From the NCBI GenBank assembly GCA_035656335.1, contig DASRSS010000025.1:1-15615 (forward strand): a DNA stretch of 15,615 bases. The letters are read 5' to 3'. The stretch's first letter is position 1. Each line of letters starts with the position of its first letter. A model generated the notes under the pieces. It had not been told where the DNA came from and did not search any database. It saw nothing but the letters and a program-made list of their open reading frames with translations. Position numbers and translations under genes: made by a program. Shown piece by piece: positions 1 to 6,927 of this stretch. The DNA is from DASRSS01 sp035656335 (GTDB lineage Bacteria > Actinomycetota > Actinomycetes > Mycobacteriales > Jatrophihabitantaceae).

Positions 1-294
1 GCGGCGGAGCTGGTCACCGAGGTGTTGCAGCGCAACGGGCTCGGCCCGGACGACCTGATCAGCATCCTGTTCACGGCCACGCCCGACCTGACCGCGGACT
101 TCCCGGCGTACGCGGCACGCCAGCTCGGCCTGGTGGACGTACCGCTGATGTGCGCGACCGAGATCGCCGTTCCGGGCGCGATGCCGCGCGTGCTGCGGCT
201 GCTCGCGCACATCGACACCGAGCTGACCCGCGACCACATCCGGCACGTGTACCTGCGCGGTGCGGCCGCGCTGAGGACCGACCTGCCGCAGTGA
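1..294 (+). CDS. aroH: Chorismate mutase, AroH class (3' part only)
   Basis: The first 97 codons in frame 1 are open and end in TGA at 292-294; the start lies outside the window. The product would rearrange chorismate to prephenate for phenylalanine and tyrosine synthesis, in the cytoplasm. It resembles the monofunctional, trimeric Bacillus AroH type rather than the helical AroQ type: it has a TATPDL segment, then PLMCATEI with the Cys and Glu expected in the active site, an Arg in PGAMPRVLR, and near the end HVYLRGAAALR, which supplies the conserved Tyr and Arg. AroH proteins are about 120-130 residues, so only some 25-30 residues are missing. It lies just before cmk, a placement I recall from other actinobacteria. 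Family assignment is firm; the true start cannot be seen. Confidence 0.9.
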   Translation, partial: AAELVTEVLQRNGLGPDDLISILFTATPDLTADFPAYAARQLGLVDVPLMCATEIAVPGAMPRVLRLLAHIDTELTRDHIRHVYLRGAAALRTDLPQ

Positions 295-316
295 CGAGGT
301 GGCAGCGGGCAGTCCG

Positions 317-322
317 TATCCT
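317..322 (+). promoter_or_regulatory. -10 box (TATCCT) of a probable leaderless cmk promoter
   Basis: TATCCT fits the actinobacterial -10 consensus TANNNT and ends six bases before the GTG at 329. In actinobacteria this spacing commonly makes the first base of the start codon the transcription start. No convincing -35 box or Shine-Dalgarno sequence is present. The box is the main reason for choosing 329 over the upstream GTG at 299. Confidence 0.5.
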
Positions 323-328
323 CAGCGG

Positions 329-1021
329 GTGACTTCGAACTCCGGCCCGTTCACCGGGGTGATCGCGCTCGACGGCCCGTCCGGCACCGGCAAGTCCACC
401 GTCGCGCGCCGGCTCGCGCAGCGGTTGGGCGCCCGCTACCTCGACACCGGTGCGATGTACCGCGCGGCGACGCTCGCCGTGCTTCGCGCGGGCACCGCGC
501 TCGACGACGCCGCGGCGATCACCGCCACCGTCCGCGCCGCCGAGGTGTCCATCTCGACGGACCCGGTGGCGCCCGCGATCACGCTGGACGGCGACGCCGT
601 CGACGCCGAGATCCGCTCGGCGGAGGTGACGTCGGCGGTCAGCGCCGTGTCCGCGGTGCCCGCCGTGCGCGAGCGGCTCGTCGCGCTGCAGCGGGAGATC
701 ATCACCGCGGCCGGCGCGATCGTCGTCGAGGGCCGCGACATCGGCTCGGTGGTCTGGCCGCAAGCCCGGCCCAAGGTCTATCTGACGGCCAGCCCGCAGG
801 CCCGCGCGCAGCGGCGCGCCGGCGAGCTCGGCAGTGGCGTGGACGTGGCCGCGGTCGCCGCCGACATCGCGCGCCGCGACCGGCTGGACAGCACCCGCGC
901 GGCCAGCCCGCTCGCGCGCGCGGACGGCGCGGTGGAGCTGGACACGACCGCGCTCGGTATCGACGAGGTGGTTCAGCGACTTGTCGACATGACGCCATCG
1001 GCCTCCGAGGCGGGGCGATGA
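329..1021 (+). CDS. cmk: Cytidylate kinase
   Basis: Phosphorylates CMP and dCMP to the diphosphates using ATP, recycling pyrimidine nucleotides in the cytoplasm. From the GTG at 329 the protein is 230 residues, close to the usual 220-230. The P-loop GPSGTGKST is at residues 16-24, DTGAMYR at 39-45 is typical of the CMP-binding region, and VVEGRDIGSVVWP followed by KVYLTASPQARAQRR marks the later conserved core and lid. An in-frame GTG at 299 would add ten residues that do not look conserved; 329 is preferred because the -10 box sits six bases upstream. The stop codon overlaps the Der start as ATGA, so the two genes are probably co-transcribed and translationally coupled. The cmk-der pairing is widespread in actinobacteria. 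Identification is secure; the start is moderately so. Confidence 0.95.
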   Translation: MTSNSGPFTGVIALDGPSGTGKSTVARRLAQRLGARYLDTGAMYRAATLAVLRAGTALDDAAAITATVRAAEVSISTDPVAPAITLDGDAVDAEIRSAEVTSAVSAVSAVPAVRERLVALQREIITAAGAIVVEGRDIGSVVWPQARPKVYLTASPQARAQRRAGELGSGVDVAAVAADIARRDRLDSTRAASPLARADGAVELDTTALGIDEVVQRLVDMTPSASEAGR

Positions 1022-2349
1022 CCGAGGAGGCGGCCGGCGCGCTTCCCGTCGTCGCCGTCGTGGGCCGTCCGAACGTCGGCAAGTCGACGCTGGTGAACCG
1101 CATCCTGGGCCGGCGCGAGGCGGTCGTGCAGGACGTGCCCGGCGTGACGCGCGACCGGGTCGCCTACGACGCCGTCTGGGGCGGCCGGCAGTTCACCCTG
1201 GTGGACACCGGCGGCTGGGAGCCGGACGCGCGCGGCCTGCAGGCGATGGTCTCGGCGCAGGCCGAGCGCGCGGTCGCCACCGCGGACCTGGTGCTGTTCG
1301 TGATCGACGGCCGCACCGGCGCGACCCAGACCGACCTGGAGGTCGCTCGCACGCTGCGCCGCTCGGGCCGTCCCGTGGTGCTGGCCGTGACCAAGGTCGA
1401 CGACGAGCGGGCCGAGCCGGACGCCGCCGAGTGGTGGTCGCTGGGGCTCGGCGAGCCGTACCCGGTGAGCGGCCTGCACGGGCGCGGCAGCGGCGACCTG
1501 CTGGACGCCGTCCTGGCCGCACTGCCCGACGCTCCCCCCGAGGTCGAGACGGCGGGCGGGCCGCGGCGCGTCGCGCTGGTAGGCCGTCCGAACGTCGGCA
1601 AGTCCAGCCTGCTGAACAAGCTCACCGGCGAGCAGCGCTCGGTCGTGGACGAGGTCGCGGGCACCACCGTGGACCCGGTGGACAGCCTGGTCGAACTCGG
1701 CGGCGAGGTGTGGCGCTTCGTCGACACCGCCGGGCTGCGCCGCCGCGTCCGCCAGGCGAGCGGGATGGAGTACTACGCGAGCCTGCGCACCGCCGCCGCG
1801 ATCGAGGCCGCCGAGGTCGCGGTCGTGCTGCTGGACGCGTCCGAGCCGCTCACCGAGCAGGACCAGCGCGTGATCGGCGAGGTGCTCGAGGCCGGGCGCG
1901 CGCTGGTGATCGCGTTCAACAAGTGGGACCTGCTGGACGAGGACCGGCACGACCGGCTCGAGCGCGAGATCGACCGCGAGCTCGCACGCGTCGCGTGGGC
2001 GCCGCGGATCAACGTGTCCGCAAAGACCGGGCGCGCCGTGGAGAAGCTGCCGGCACACCTGCGCACCAGCCTCGCCTCGTGGGACCGGCGCATCCCGACC
2101 GGCCGGCTGAACAGCTGGCTGACCGAGGTCGTCGGGCAGACCCCGCCGCCGCCGCGGGGCGGCAAGGCGCCGCGGGTGCTGTTCGCGACGCAGGCCGACA
2201 CCCGGCCGCCGCGGTTCGTGCTGTTCACCACCGGCTTCCTGGAGGCGGGCTACCGGCGCTTCCTCGAACGCAGGCTGCGCGAGGACTTCGACTTCACCGG
2301 CACGCCCATCGAGATCTCCGTGCGCGTGCGCGAGAAGCGGGCACGGTAG
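1018..2349 (+). CDS. der: Ribosome-assembly GTPase Der (EngA), two GTPase domains
   Basis: Der is an essential GTPase that helps mature the 50S ribosomal subunit. The 443-residue protein has the diagnostic two tandem G domains. The first has GRPNVGKST at residues 16-24, a switch region with VPGVTRDR, DTGGW and TKVD. The second has GRPNVGKSS at about 189-197, DTAGLRRR and NKWD at 301-304. The last 90 or so residues match the KH-like RNA-binding domain. The ATG at 1018 overlaps the cmk stop by four bases, which fixes this start and suggests reinitiation coupling. The N-terminal leader before the first P-loop is short, unlike some mycobacterial orthologues. The TAG stop at 2347-2349 is also the first half of a -10-like TAGGAT that may drive the following tRNA. 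Nothing looks truncated. Confidence 0.97.
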   Translation: MTEEAAGALPVVAVVGRPNVGKSTLVNRILGRREAVVQDVPGVTRDRVAYDAVWGGRQFTLVDTGGWEPDARGLQAMVSAQAERAVATADLVLFVIDGRTGATQTDLEVARTLRRSGRPVVLAVTKVDDERAEPDAAEWWSLGLGEPYPVSGLHGRGSGDLLDAVLAALPDAPPEVETAGGPRRVALVGRPNVGKSSLLNKLTGEQRSVVDEVAGTTVDPVDSLVELGGEVWRFVDTAGLRRRVRQASGMEYYASLRTAAAIEAAEVAVVLLDASEPLTEQDQRVIGEVLEAGRALVIAFNKWDLLDEDRHDRLEREIDRELARVAWAPRINVSAKTGRAVEKLPAHLRTSLASWDRRIPTGRLNSWLTEVVGQTPPPPRGGKAPRVLFATQADTRPPRFVLFTTGFLEAGYRRFLERRLREDFDFTGTPIEISVRVREKRAR

Positions 2350-2352
2350 GAT
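2347..2352 (+). promoter_or_regulatory. Possible -10 box (TAGGAT) for tRNA-Pro
   Basis: TAGGAT matches TANNNT and lies nine bases before the mature tRNA 5' end, so a transcript could start almost at the tRNA. It overlaps the der stop codon. I see no good -35 box, so the tRNA may instead be cut from the cmk-der transcript. Confidence 0.35.
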
Positions 2353-2361
2353 TCCAGCGAC

Positions 2362-2432
<71 letters not shown>

Positions 2433-2435
<3 letters not shown>

Positions 2436-2447
2436 CAAATTTTGTCG
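2433..2447 (+). repeat. Short A/T-rich inverted repeat at the tRNA 3' end
   Basis: CGACAA (2433-2438) and TTGTCG (2442-2447) are perfect complements around the three-base loop ATT. It is one of the few A/T-rich spots in the window and uses the last acceptor-stem bases of the tRNA, so its hairpin and the acceptor stem are mutually exclusive. It could be a processing or weak termination signal for the tRNA; this is inference. Confidence 0.4.
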
Positions 2448-2483
2448 AGCCGGGCACGGGGATCCGTGAGGGGGTCATCCAGC

Positions 2484-3089
2484 GTGACGGCAGCGCCGGA
2501 GTCGCGGCAGGCCGGTGAGCGCGGGGTCGCGGGTGACCGGCTGCTCACCATCCCCAACCTGCTCAGCGTGCTGCGGCTGCTGGGCGTGCCGCTGTTCCTG
2601 TGGCTGATGCTCGGCCCGCACGCGGACGGGTGGGCGATCCTCGTCCTGGGCCTGTCCGGGATCACCGACTGGGCGGACGGCTGGCTGGCGCGCAAGCTGA
2701 ACCAGCTCAGCGACTTCGGCGCGATGCTCGACCCGCTCGCCGACCGGCTCTACATCCTGGCGACGCTGCTCGGGCTCGTGCTGCGGCACGTGATCCCGTG
2801 GTGGCTCGCGGTCGTGATCGTCGGACGGGACGTGATCCTGGCCGGTGGGCTGTGGCTGCTCAAGCGGCACGGCTGGGGGCCGCCGGAGGTGCACTACCTC
2901 GGCAAGGCGGCCACGTTCTGCCTGCTGTACGCGTTCCCGCTGTTGCTGATCGGCGCGCACCACGGCACCGTCCCGGACATTGCCCGCCCGATCGCGTGGG
3001 CGTTCACGATCTGGGGGACCGCGCTGTACCTGTGGGCCGGGGCCGTCTACTTCGGCCAGATCGTCCGGCTGGTTCGGCGCACGCAATGA
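2484..3089 (+). CDS. pgsA2: CDP-alcohol phosphatidyltransferase, PgsA2-like
   Basis: Integral-membrane enzyme joining a CDP-diacylglycerol phosphatidyl group to an alcohol. The signature D-x2-D-G-x2-A-R-x8-G-x3-D-x3-D is complete at residues 62-87 (start DWADGWLAR, end DPLAD). Several hydrophobic segments flank it, including 30-44, 50-60 and strongly apolar stretches to the C-terminus. Its position before the DUF881/Sbp genes matches Rv1822 (pgsA2) of Mycobacterium. The acceptor is uncertain: phosphatidylglycerophosphate synthase is the common label, but a related Streptomyces enzyme of this superfamily makes cardiolipin, so a CDP-diacylglycerol-dependent cardiolipin synthase is a real alternative. 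Start choice: the GTG at 2484 has AGGGGG at 2469-2474 with nine bases spacing; GTG 2466 and TTG 2442 are in-frame alternatives. Its stop overlaps the next ATG as ATGA. Confidence 0.85.
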   Translation: MTAAPESRQAGERGVAGDRLLTIPNLLSVLRLLGVPLFLWLMLGPHADGWAILVLGLSGITDWADGWLARKLNQLSDFGAMLDPLADRLYILATLLGLVLRHVIPWWLAVVIVGRDVILAGGLWLLKRHGWGPPEVHYLGKAATFCLLYAFPLLLIGAHHGTVPDIARPIAWAFTIWGTALYLWAGAVYFGQIVRLVRRTQ

Positions 3090-3958
3090 CGGACCGATCC
3101 GGGGGCGATCAAGGGCACGTCGCCCAGCTGCTGATCGAGCTGGTGACGAATCCGCGCGACCCCGGCTACGAGGCCGCCGCGGCCCGGCGCGGCGGCGAGC
3201 CGAGCCGGCGCTGGTACGACGCGCCGCTGGTCGCGGCGGGCTGCGCGGTCATCGGCTTCGTGCTCGTGCTCGCGTACGTCCAGACGCACCGCGCCGCGCC
3301 CGAGACCGCCAAGGTGCGGCAGAGCCTGATCACCCGGGTGCACGCGGCCGAGTCGCGCGGCAACGCGCTGGCCAGCAGCGCGCGGACCCTCAACGACCAG
3401 CTGAACACGCTGCGCGGCAACGCGCTCACCGGTGCGGGCGCCCTCACCGACGAGCTGAACCTGGACGAGCTGCTGGCCGGCCAGGTCGCCGTCCGCGGAC
3501 CCGGCCTGCAGGTCGAGCTGTCCGAGCCGCCGACGCCGTCCGGCACCGCCGCCCCCGGGCGCGGCGGGACGGTGCCCATCACCGCGACGCATATCCTCAG
3601 TGACCGTGATGTGCGCATCGTCGTCAACGAGCTGTGGGCCGACGGTGCGGAGGCGATCTCGGTGAACAACGTGCGCCTGACGCCGACGTCGGCGATCCGC
3701 TTCGCGGGCCAGGCGGTCCTGGTCGACTTCCAGCCGATCGCATCGCCGTACGTCATCCGGGCGGTCGGCCCGTCCGAACAGCTGGACACCGAGTTCGCGT
3801 CCAGCCCGGTCGCCAGCCGCTACCAGACGCTCGTCGGCGTGGACGGCATCGGTTTCACGTTCAGCGAGCAGAAGGACCTTTCGTTGCCGGCCAGTCCCGC
3901 GGTCGCGCCGCGCTTCGCGAAGGTCCCCGCTACGCCGAAGCCGAAGGGCACCCGGTGA
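3086..3958 (+). CDS. DUF881 membrane-anchored protein (Rv1823-like)
   Basis: A 290-residue protein with a hydrophilic N-terminal segment of about 45 residues, one transmembrane helix at about 47-65 (PLVAAGCAVIGFVLVLAYV) and then a helical, probably coiled-coil stretch at 75-120. The outer region from about 130 to 270 fits the DUF881 fold, with phrases such as VRGPGLQVELSE, VNELWADGAEAISVNNVRLTP and PYVIRAVG. The topology predicts a cytoplasmic N-terminus and an extracytoplasmic DUF881 domain. The biochemical role is unknown. The Bacillus relatives YlxW and YlxX are encoded just before sbp-ftsA-ftsZ, which suggests a cell-envelope or division role (inference). The ATG overlaps the phosphatidyltransferase stop by four bases (ATGA), and its own stop overlaps the sbp start as GTGA, so the three genes form one coupled unit. 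Confidence 0.85.
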   Translation: MTDRSGGDQGHVAQLLIELVTNPRDPGYEAAAARRGGEPSRRWYDAPLVAAGCAVIGFVLVLAYVQTHRAAPETAKVRQSLITRVHAAESRGNALASSARTLNDQLNTLRGNALTGAGALTDELNLDELLAGQVAVRGPGLQVELSEPPTPSGTAAPGRGGTVPITATHILSDRDVRIVVNELWADGAEAISVNNVRLTPTSAIRFAGQAVLVDFQPIASPYVIRAVGPSEQLDTEFASSPVASRYQTLVGVDGIGFTFSEQKDLSLPASPAVAPRFAKVPATPKPKGTR

Positions 3959-4287
3959 TCGCGTTCCTCGCGCTGGTGATCGGCGTGGTGGTCGGTTTCA
4001 TCCTGCGCCCCACCGTCCCGAACTGGATGGAGCCGTACCTGCCGATCGCTGTCGTCGCCGCGCTCGACGCCGTGTTCGGCGGCGTGCGCGCCCGGCTCGA
4101 CGGCATCTTCGACGCGAAGGTGTTCGTCGTGTCGTTCGTGTCCAACGTCGTCGTCGCGGCACTGATCGTCTTCCTCGGCGACAAGCTGGGCGTCGGTGGC
4201 CAGCTGTCCACGGCGGTCGTGGTCGTGCTCGGCATCCGCATCTTCAGCAACGCCGCCGCGATCCGGCGCCACCTGTTCCGGGCCTAG
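3955..4287 (+). CDS. sbp: Small basic protein Sbp, DUF1290 membrane protein
   Basis: A 110-residue, very hydrophobic protein. The start GTG at 3955 overlaps the previous stop as GTGA; this is the only start that keeps the first membrane helix intact. Helices are apparent at about 2-19, 28-44, 57-77 and 82-100, with the family pattern IGVVVGFILRPTVP near the start, AALDAVFGGVRARLDGIFDAKVF in the middle and GIRIFSNAAAIRRHLF at the basic C-terminal end. This matches the DUF1290 family (Sbp in Bacillus, Rv1824 in Mycobacterium). Function is unknown; it is almost always found next to DUF881 genes, as here, so the products may form a membrane complex. Only nine bases separate it from the next gene. 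Confidence 0.88.
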   Translation: MIAFLALVIGVVVGFILRPTVPNWMEPYLPIAVVAALDAVFGGVRARLDGIFDAKVFVVSFVSNVVVAALIVFLGDKLGVGGQLSTAVVVVLGIRIFSNAAAIRRHLFRA

Positions 4288-4296
4288 GTCGCTGCC

Positions 4297-5076
4297 GTGT
4301 CCGACAAGCCCAACGACATCGAGCCCACCGACGCCGAGCCGAACGGCACCGAGCCGAACGGCACCGAGCAGCCGCAGCCAGAGCGTCCGCGCCGCGCGCA
4401 CCGCATTCGCGCCGGCGCGCTGATCGGCGTGCTCACCGCGCTGCTCGGCTTCGCGATCGCGGTGCAGGTGCACGCGAACTCCAAGTCCGACAGCCTCGCC
4501 GGCCTGCGCGAGGACGACCTAATCGGCATCCTCGACAACCAGAACGCGCGCGCGGACCGGCTGCGCCAGCAGATCGCCGAACTGCAGCGTTCGCTGCGCT
4601 CCCTGCAGAACAGCGGGGACGCGGCCGCCGCCGCGCGGCACCAGGCGCAGCAGCAGGCGCAGGCCCTCGGCGTGCTGCTCGGGACGCTGCCGGCCACCGG
4701 GCCGGGCGTGATCGTCCAGATCAACGACCCCAACCACAAGCTGCACGGCGAGGACGTCCTGGACGTGGTCGAGGAGCTGCGGGGCGCCGGCGCGGAGGCG
4801 ATCGACTTCGACGGCGTGCGGGTGAGTACCGACACCGCGTTCAGCGACGTCGATGGCACGGTGGCGGTCGACGGCGACCCGCTGCAGCAGCCGTACACCG
4901 TCCTCGCGATCGGAGAGCCGAAGACGCTGGACACCGCGCTGAACATCCCCGGCGGCGTCGCCGCGGCGATCCGCGCGGACGGCGGCGAGTTGCGCGTGAG
5001 CGAGCGCGGCAAGCTGACGATCACGGTCACCCGGACGCTGCCGACGCCGCGGTTCGCCGTTCCCTCCGGACACTGA
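4297..5076 (+). CDS. Second DUF881 membrane-anchored protein (Rv1825-like)
   Basis: A 259-residue paralogue of the protein encoded at 3086-3958. It begins with an acidic, proline-rich tail containing a tandem EPNGT repeat (residues 14-23), then a basic patch (RPRRAHRIR), a transmembrane helix at about 39-58, a long Gln/Ala/Arg-rich coiled coil at about 72-115 and a DUF881 domain from about 120 (TGPGVIVQINDP, VVEELRGAGAEAIDFDGVRVS, PYTVLAIGEP). Topology is predicted to be N-in with the domain outside. The GTG start has only a weak AGGT upstream, so translation may depend on sbp. DUF881 genes on both sides of sbp is the mycobacterial Rv1823-Rv1825 order. Molecular function is not known; the domain architecture suggests assembly at the membrane through the coiled coil. 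Confidence 0.85.
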   Translation: MSDKPNDIEPTDAEPNGTEPNGTEQPQPERPRRAHRIRAGALIGVLTALLGFAIAVQVHANSKSDSLAGLREDDLIGILDNQNARADRLRQQIAELQRSLRSLQNSGDAAAAARHQAQQQAQALGVLLGTLPATGPGVIVQINDPNHKLHGEDVLDVVEELRGAGAEAIDFDGVRVSTDTAFSDVDGTVAVDGDPLQQPYTVLAIGEPKTLDTALNIPGGVAAAIRADGGELRVSERGKLTITVTRTLPTPRFAVPSGH

Positions 5077-5087
5077 GCCGACGCGGG

Positions 5088-5136
5088 TAAGGTCTCAGCA
5101 GCTCACGCAGATCAGCCCCATCGACCGCAAGGAAGG
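5088..5136 (+). promoter_or_regulatory. gcvH -10 box and ribosome binding site
   Basis: TAAGGT at 5088-5093 fits TANNNT and lies in the 66-base gap after the second DUF881 gene. AAGGAAGG at 5129-5136 is a good Shine-Dalgarno sequence six bases before the ATG of gcvH. This suggests an own promoter with a leader of about 40-45 bases. No clear -35 is seen, and no glycine riboswitch motif is present before gcvH. Confidence 0.45.
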
Positions 5137-5142
5137 CACGCC

Positions 5143-5529
5143 ATGGCCGAGGTTCCCGACGACCTGCGCTACACCGCCGAGCACGAGTGGGTGCGTGTCA
5201 CCGACGGGTCCAACACCGTCCGCGTCGGCATCACCGACTACGCGCAGGAGGCGCTCGGTGACGTCGTGTACGTGTCGCTGCCCGAGCTCGGCGCGACGGT
5301 CGGCGCGGGGGACGCGGTCGGCGAGATCGAATCCACCAAGAGCGTGTCCGACGTCTACGCGCCGGTCGCCGGAACGGTGGCCGCGCGCAACGAGGCGCTG
5401 GACGGCACCCCGGACCTGATCAACTCCGACCCGTACGGTGAGGGCTGGCTGGTCGAGATCGAACTCGCCGAGGGCGCCGACGTGGACGCGCTGCTCGACG
5501 CGGCCGCCTACGGCACGCTCTCGCAGTGA
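5143..5529 (+). CDS. gcvH: Glycine cleavage system H protein
   Basis: The lipoyl carrier of the glycine cleavage complex: it accepts the aminomethyl group from P protein and shuttles it to T and L proteins. The 128-residue length is standard. The lipoylation site is K66 in EIESTKSVSDVYAP, followed by GTVAARN and the conserved LINSDPYGEGWL near the C-terminus; the N-terminal YTAEHEWVRV is also typical. The ATG at 5143 has a strong AAGGAAGG upstream. It is separated from gcvP by four regulatory genes, and gcvT is not present in the window, so the glycine cleavage genes are split as in Mycobacterium. A close relative, octanoyl-relay GcvH, cannot be excluded, but the nearby gcvP supports the glycine cleavage role. 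Confidence 0.96.
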   Translation: MAEVPDDLRYTAEHEWVRVTDGSNTVRVGITDYAQEALGDVVYVSLPELGATVGAGDAVGEIESTKSVSDVYAPVAGTVAARNEALDGTPDLINSDPYGEGWLVEIELAEGADVDALLDAAAYGTLSQ

Positions 5530-5554
5530 GACACGCCTTAGGCTCGACCTTCGA

Positions 5555-5584
5555 TTGACCCTCGCAACTCGCCGGGCCTAGGCT
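5555..5584 (+). promoter_or_regulatory. Sigma-A-type promoter for the FHA (garA-like) gene
   Basis: TTGACC (5555-5560) and TAGGCT (5579-5584) are separated by 18 bases, a good housekeeping promoter by sequence. TAGGCTCG occurs twice, at 5539-5546 and 5579-5586, exactly 40 bases apart, so a second promoter or a repeated protein site is possible. The predicted transcript start near 5591 gives a leader of about 37 bases. Confidence 0.6.
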
Positions 5585-5627
5585 CGGCGAACCGACTGAC
5601 CGCTCAACGCAAGTGAAGGGCGACGCA

Positions 5628-6140
5628 GTGTTCTGCACCGCTTGTGGCACCGAGAACCCCGCCGGCAACCGCTTCTGCGCGAACTGTGGCGCGGCGCTGC
5701 CGGTGCCGACCGCCGGCCCGGACGTGACGAGCACGATCACCACGACCGGCTCCGTCCCGGACGTCGACACCGAGTTCTCCACCGAGGCGCACCAGGGGGC
5801 CGTCGACGCGCTGACGCCGGGCTCGGCACTGCTCGTGGTCAAGCGCGGCCCCAACGCCGGCAGCCGGTTCCTGCTCGACCAGGACGTCACCACTGCGGGC
5901 CGCCACCCGGACAGCGACATCTTCCTCGACGACGTCACCGTCTCGCGCCGCCACGCGGAGTTCCGCCGCGAGGGCAACGGCTACGCGGTGCACGACGTCG
6001 GCTCGCTGAACGGCACGTACGTCAATCGTGAACGCATCGACGCAACGCCACTGTCCGGAGGTGACGAGGTGCAGATCGGGAAGTTCCGGCTGGTGTACCT
6101 GACGGCGGCCGTGCGCGCCGGCGTCGGTAACCCGGCATGA
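5628..6140 (+). CDS. garA: GarA/OdhI-type FHA regulator with N-terminal zinc ribbon
   Basis: From the GTG at 5628 the protein has 170 residues. Residues 3-20 form a zinc ribbon, CTAC...CANC (Cys 3, 6, 17, 20). A Thr-rich linker follows (34-52), then an FHA domain at about 66-160, nearly identical to mycobacterial GarA as I recall it: GSALLVVKRGPNAGSRFLLD, GRHPDSDIFLDD, SRRHAEF and GSLNGTYVN, with phosphopeptide-binding Arg92, Ser106, His109 and Asn128. GarA and OdhI inhibit 2-oxoglutarate dehydrogenase and tune glutamate metabolism until phosphorylated by PknB/PknG in an N-terminal ETTS motif. I see no ETTS here, only TITTTGSV in the linker. GAAGGG at 5615-5620 sits seven bases before 5628, favouring it over the GTG at 5613. 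The stop overlaps ftsR as ATGA. Confidence 0.88.
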   Translation: MFCTACGTENPAGNRFCANCGAALPVPTAGPDVTSTITTTGSVPDVDTEFSTEAHQGAVDALTPGSALLVVKRGPNAGSRFLLDQDVTTAGRHPDSDIFLDDVTVSRRHAEFRREGNGYAVHDVGSLNGTYVNRERIDATPLSGGDEVQIGKFRLVYLTAAVRAGVGNPA

Positions 6141-6892
6141 CGGCAACCGGAGCCGCCCGCCGCGGCCGCAGCGACGCCACACTGACCATCGGGGACGTTC
6201 TCGCGCAGCTCAAGGGCGAGTTCGGCGACCTGACGATCAGCAAGATCCGCTTCCTGGAGCAGGAGGGACTCGTCCAACCCGACCGCACGCCGTCGGGCTA
6301 CCGGAAGTTCTCCGCCGGTGACGTGGCGCGGTTGAAGTACGTCCTCGCGCAGCAGAAGTACCACTACCTGCCGCTGAAGGTGATCAAGGACCAGTTGGAG
6401 TCGATCGACCGCGGTCTCGTGCCGCCCGGCGTCGGCACCGACACCCCGCGCGCCGCGCACACGACGCTCGCCACGATCGCCGACAACGCGCCGACCGCCG
6501 AGCACTTCCGTCCCGCGCCCGCGCCGATGCGGCTGTCGCGCGAGGAGCTGCTCAACGCGGCCGGCCTGCGTGACGAGCAGCTGCGCGAGATCGAGCAGTT
6601 CAACCTGATCACCGCGCGGCCCGGCGGGCACTACGACGACGACGCGCTGGCCGTCGCCAAGATCGTCGCGGACCTCGCCCGGTTCGGGCTGGAGCCGCGC
6701 CACCTGCGCGCGTTCCGCACCGCCGCCGAGCGCGAGGTCGGGCTGTTCTCGCAGGTCGTCGGCCCGACGTCGCGGCGCAAGAGCGCCGAGGCGCGCGCCC
6801 GCGCCGAGGAGACCGTCCGCGAGCTGGCCGCGCTGTCCGTCCGGCTGCATGCGGCGCTGGTGCAGATCGGCCTGCGCGAGGTCGTCGGCTGA
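6137..6892 (+). CDS. ftsR: MerR-family transcription regulator FtsR (Rv1828-like)
   Basis: A 251-residue DNA-binding protein. The N-terminal winged helix begins LTIGDVLAQLKGEFGDLTISKIRFLEQEGLV (residues 16-46), with the wing RTPSGYRKFS at 50-59 and a dimer helix after it (RLKYVLAQQKYHYLPLKVIKDQLE). The C-terminal half is the distinct domain of the Rv1828 group, with LSREELLNAAGL, VAKIVADLARFGLEPRHLRAFRTAAEREVGL. The Corynebacterium orthologue FtsR activates ftsZ; that role is taken from the family, not shown here. The ATG overlaps the garA stop, so both are made from one message. The garA-ftsR-bfn-resR order is that of Mycobacterium. The ligand, if any, is unknown; no metal-binding Cys cluster is visible. 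Confidence 0.9.
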   Translation: MTATGAARRGRSDATLTIGDVLAQLKGEFGDLTISKIRFLEQEGLVQPDRTPSGYRKFSAGDVARLKYVLAQQKYHYLPLKVIKDQLESIDRGLVPPGVGTDTPRAAHTTLATIADNAPTAEHFRPAPAPMRLSREELLNAAGLRDEQLREIEQFNLITARPGGHYDDDALAVAKIVADLARFGLEPRHLRAFRTAAEREVGLFSQVVGPTSRRKSAEARARAEETVRELAALSVRLHAALVQIGLREVVG

Positions 6893-6927
6893 CGCCGTCA
6901 CCGGCTGGCGGACGCCCACCCGCGGTG

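Noticed and set aside
973..2058. A 361-codon minus-strand reading frame opposite cmk-der
   Set aside because: Same artefact: low-complexity composition with no family resemblance, fully covered by well-supported genes on the other strand.
3955..4287. A toxin-like or holin-like small membrane protein
   Set aside because: The sequence pattern and the flanking DUF881 genes match the DUF1290 (Sbp) family.
5613..5627. GTG at 5613 as the start of the FHA gene
   Set aside because: It would put the GAAGGG Shine-Dalgarno inside the coding region and adds five unconserved residues before the typical MFCxxCG zinc-ribbon start.
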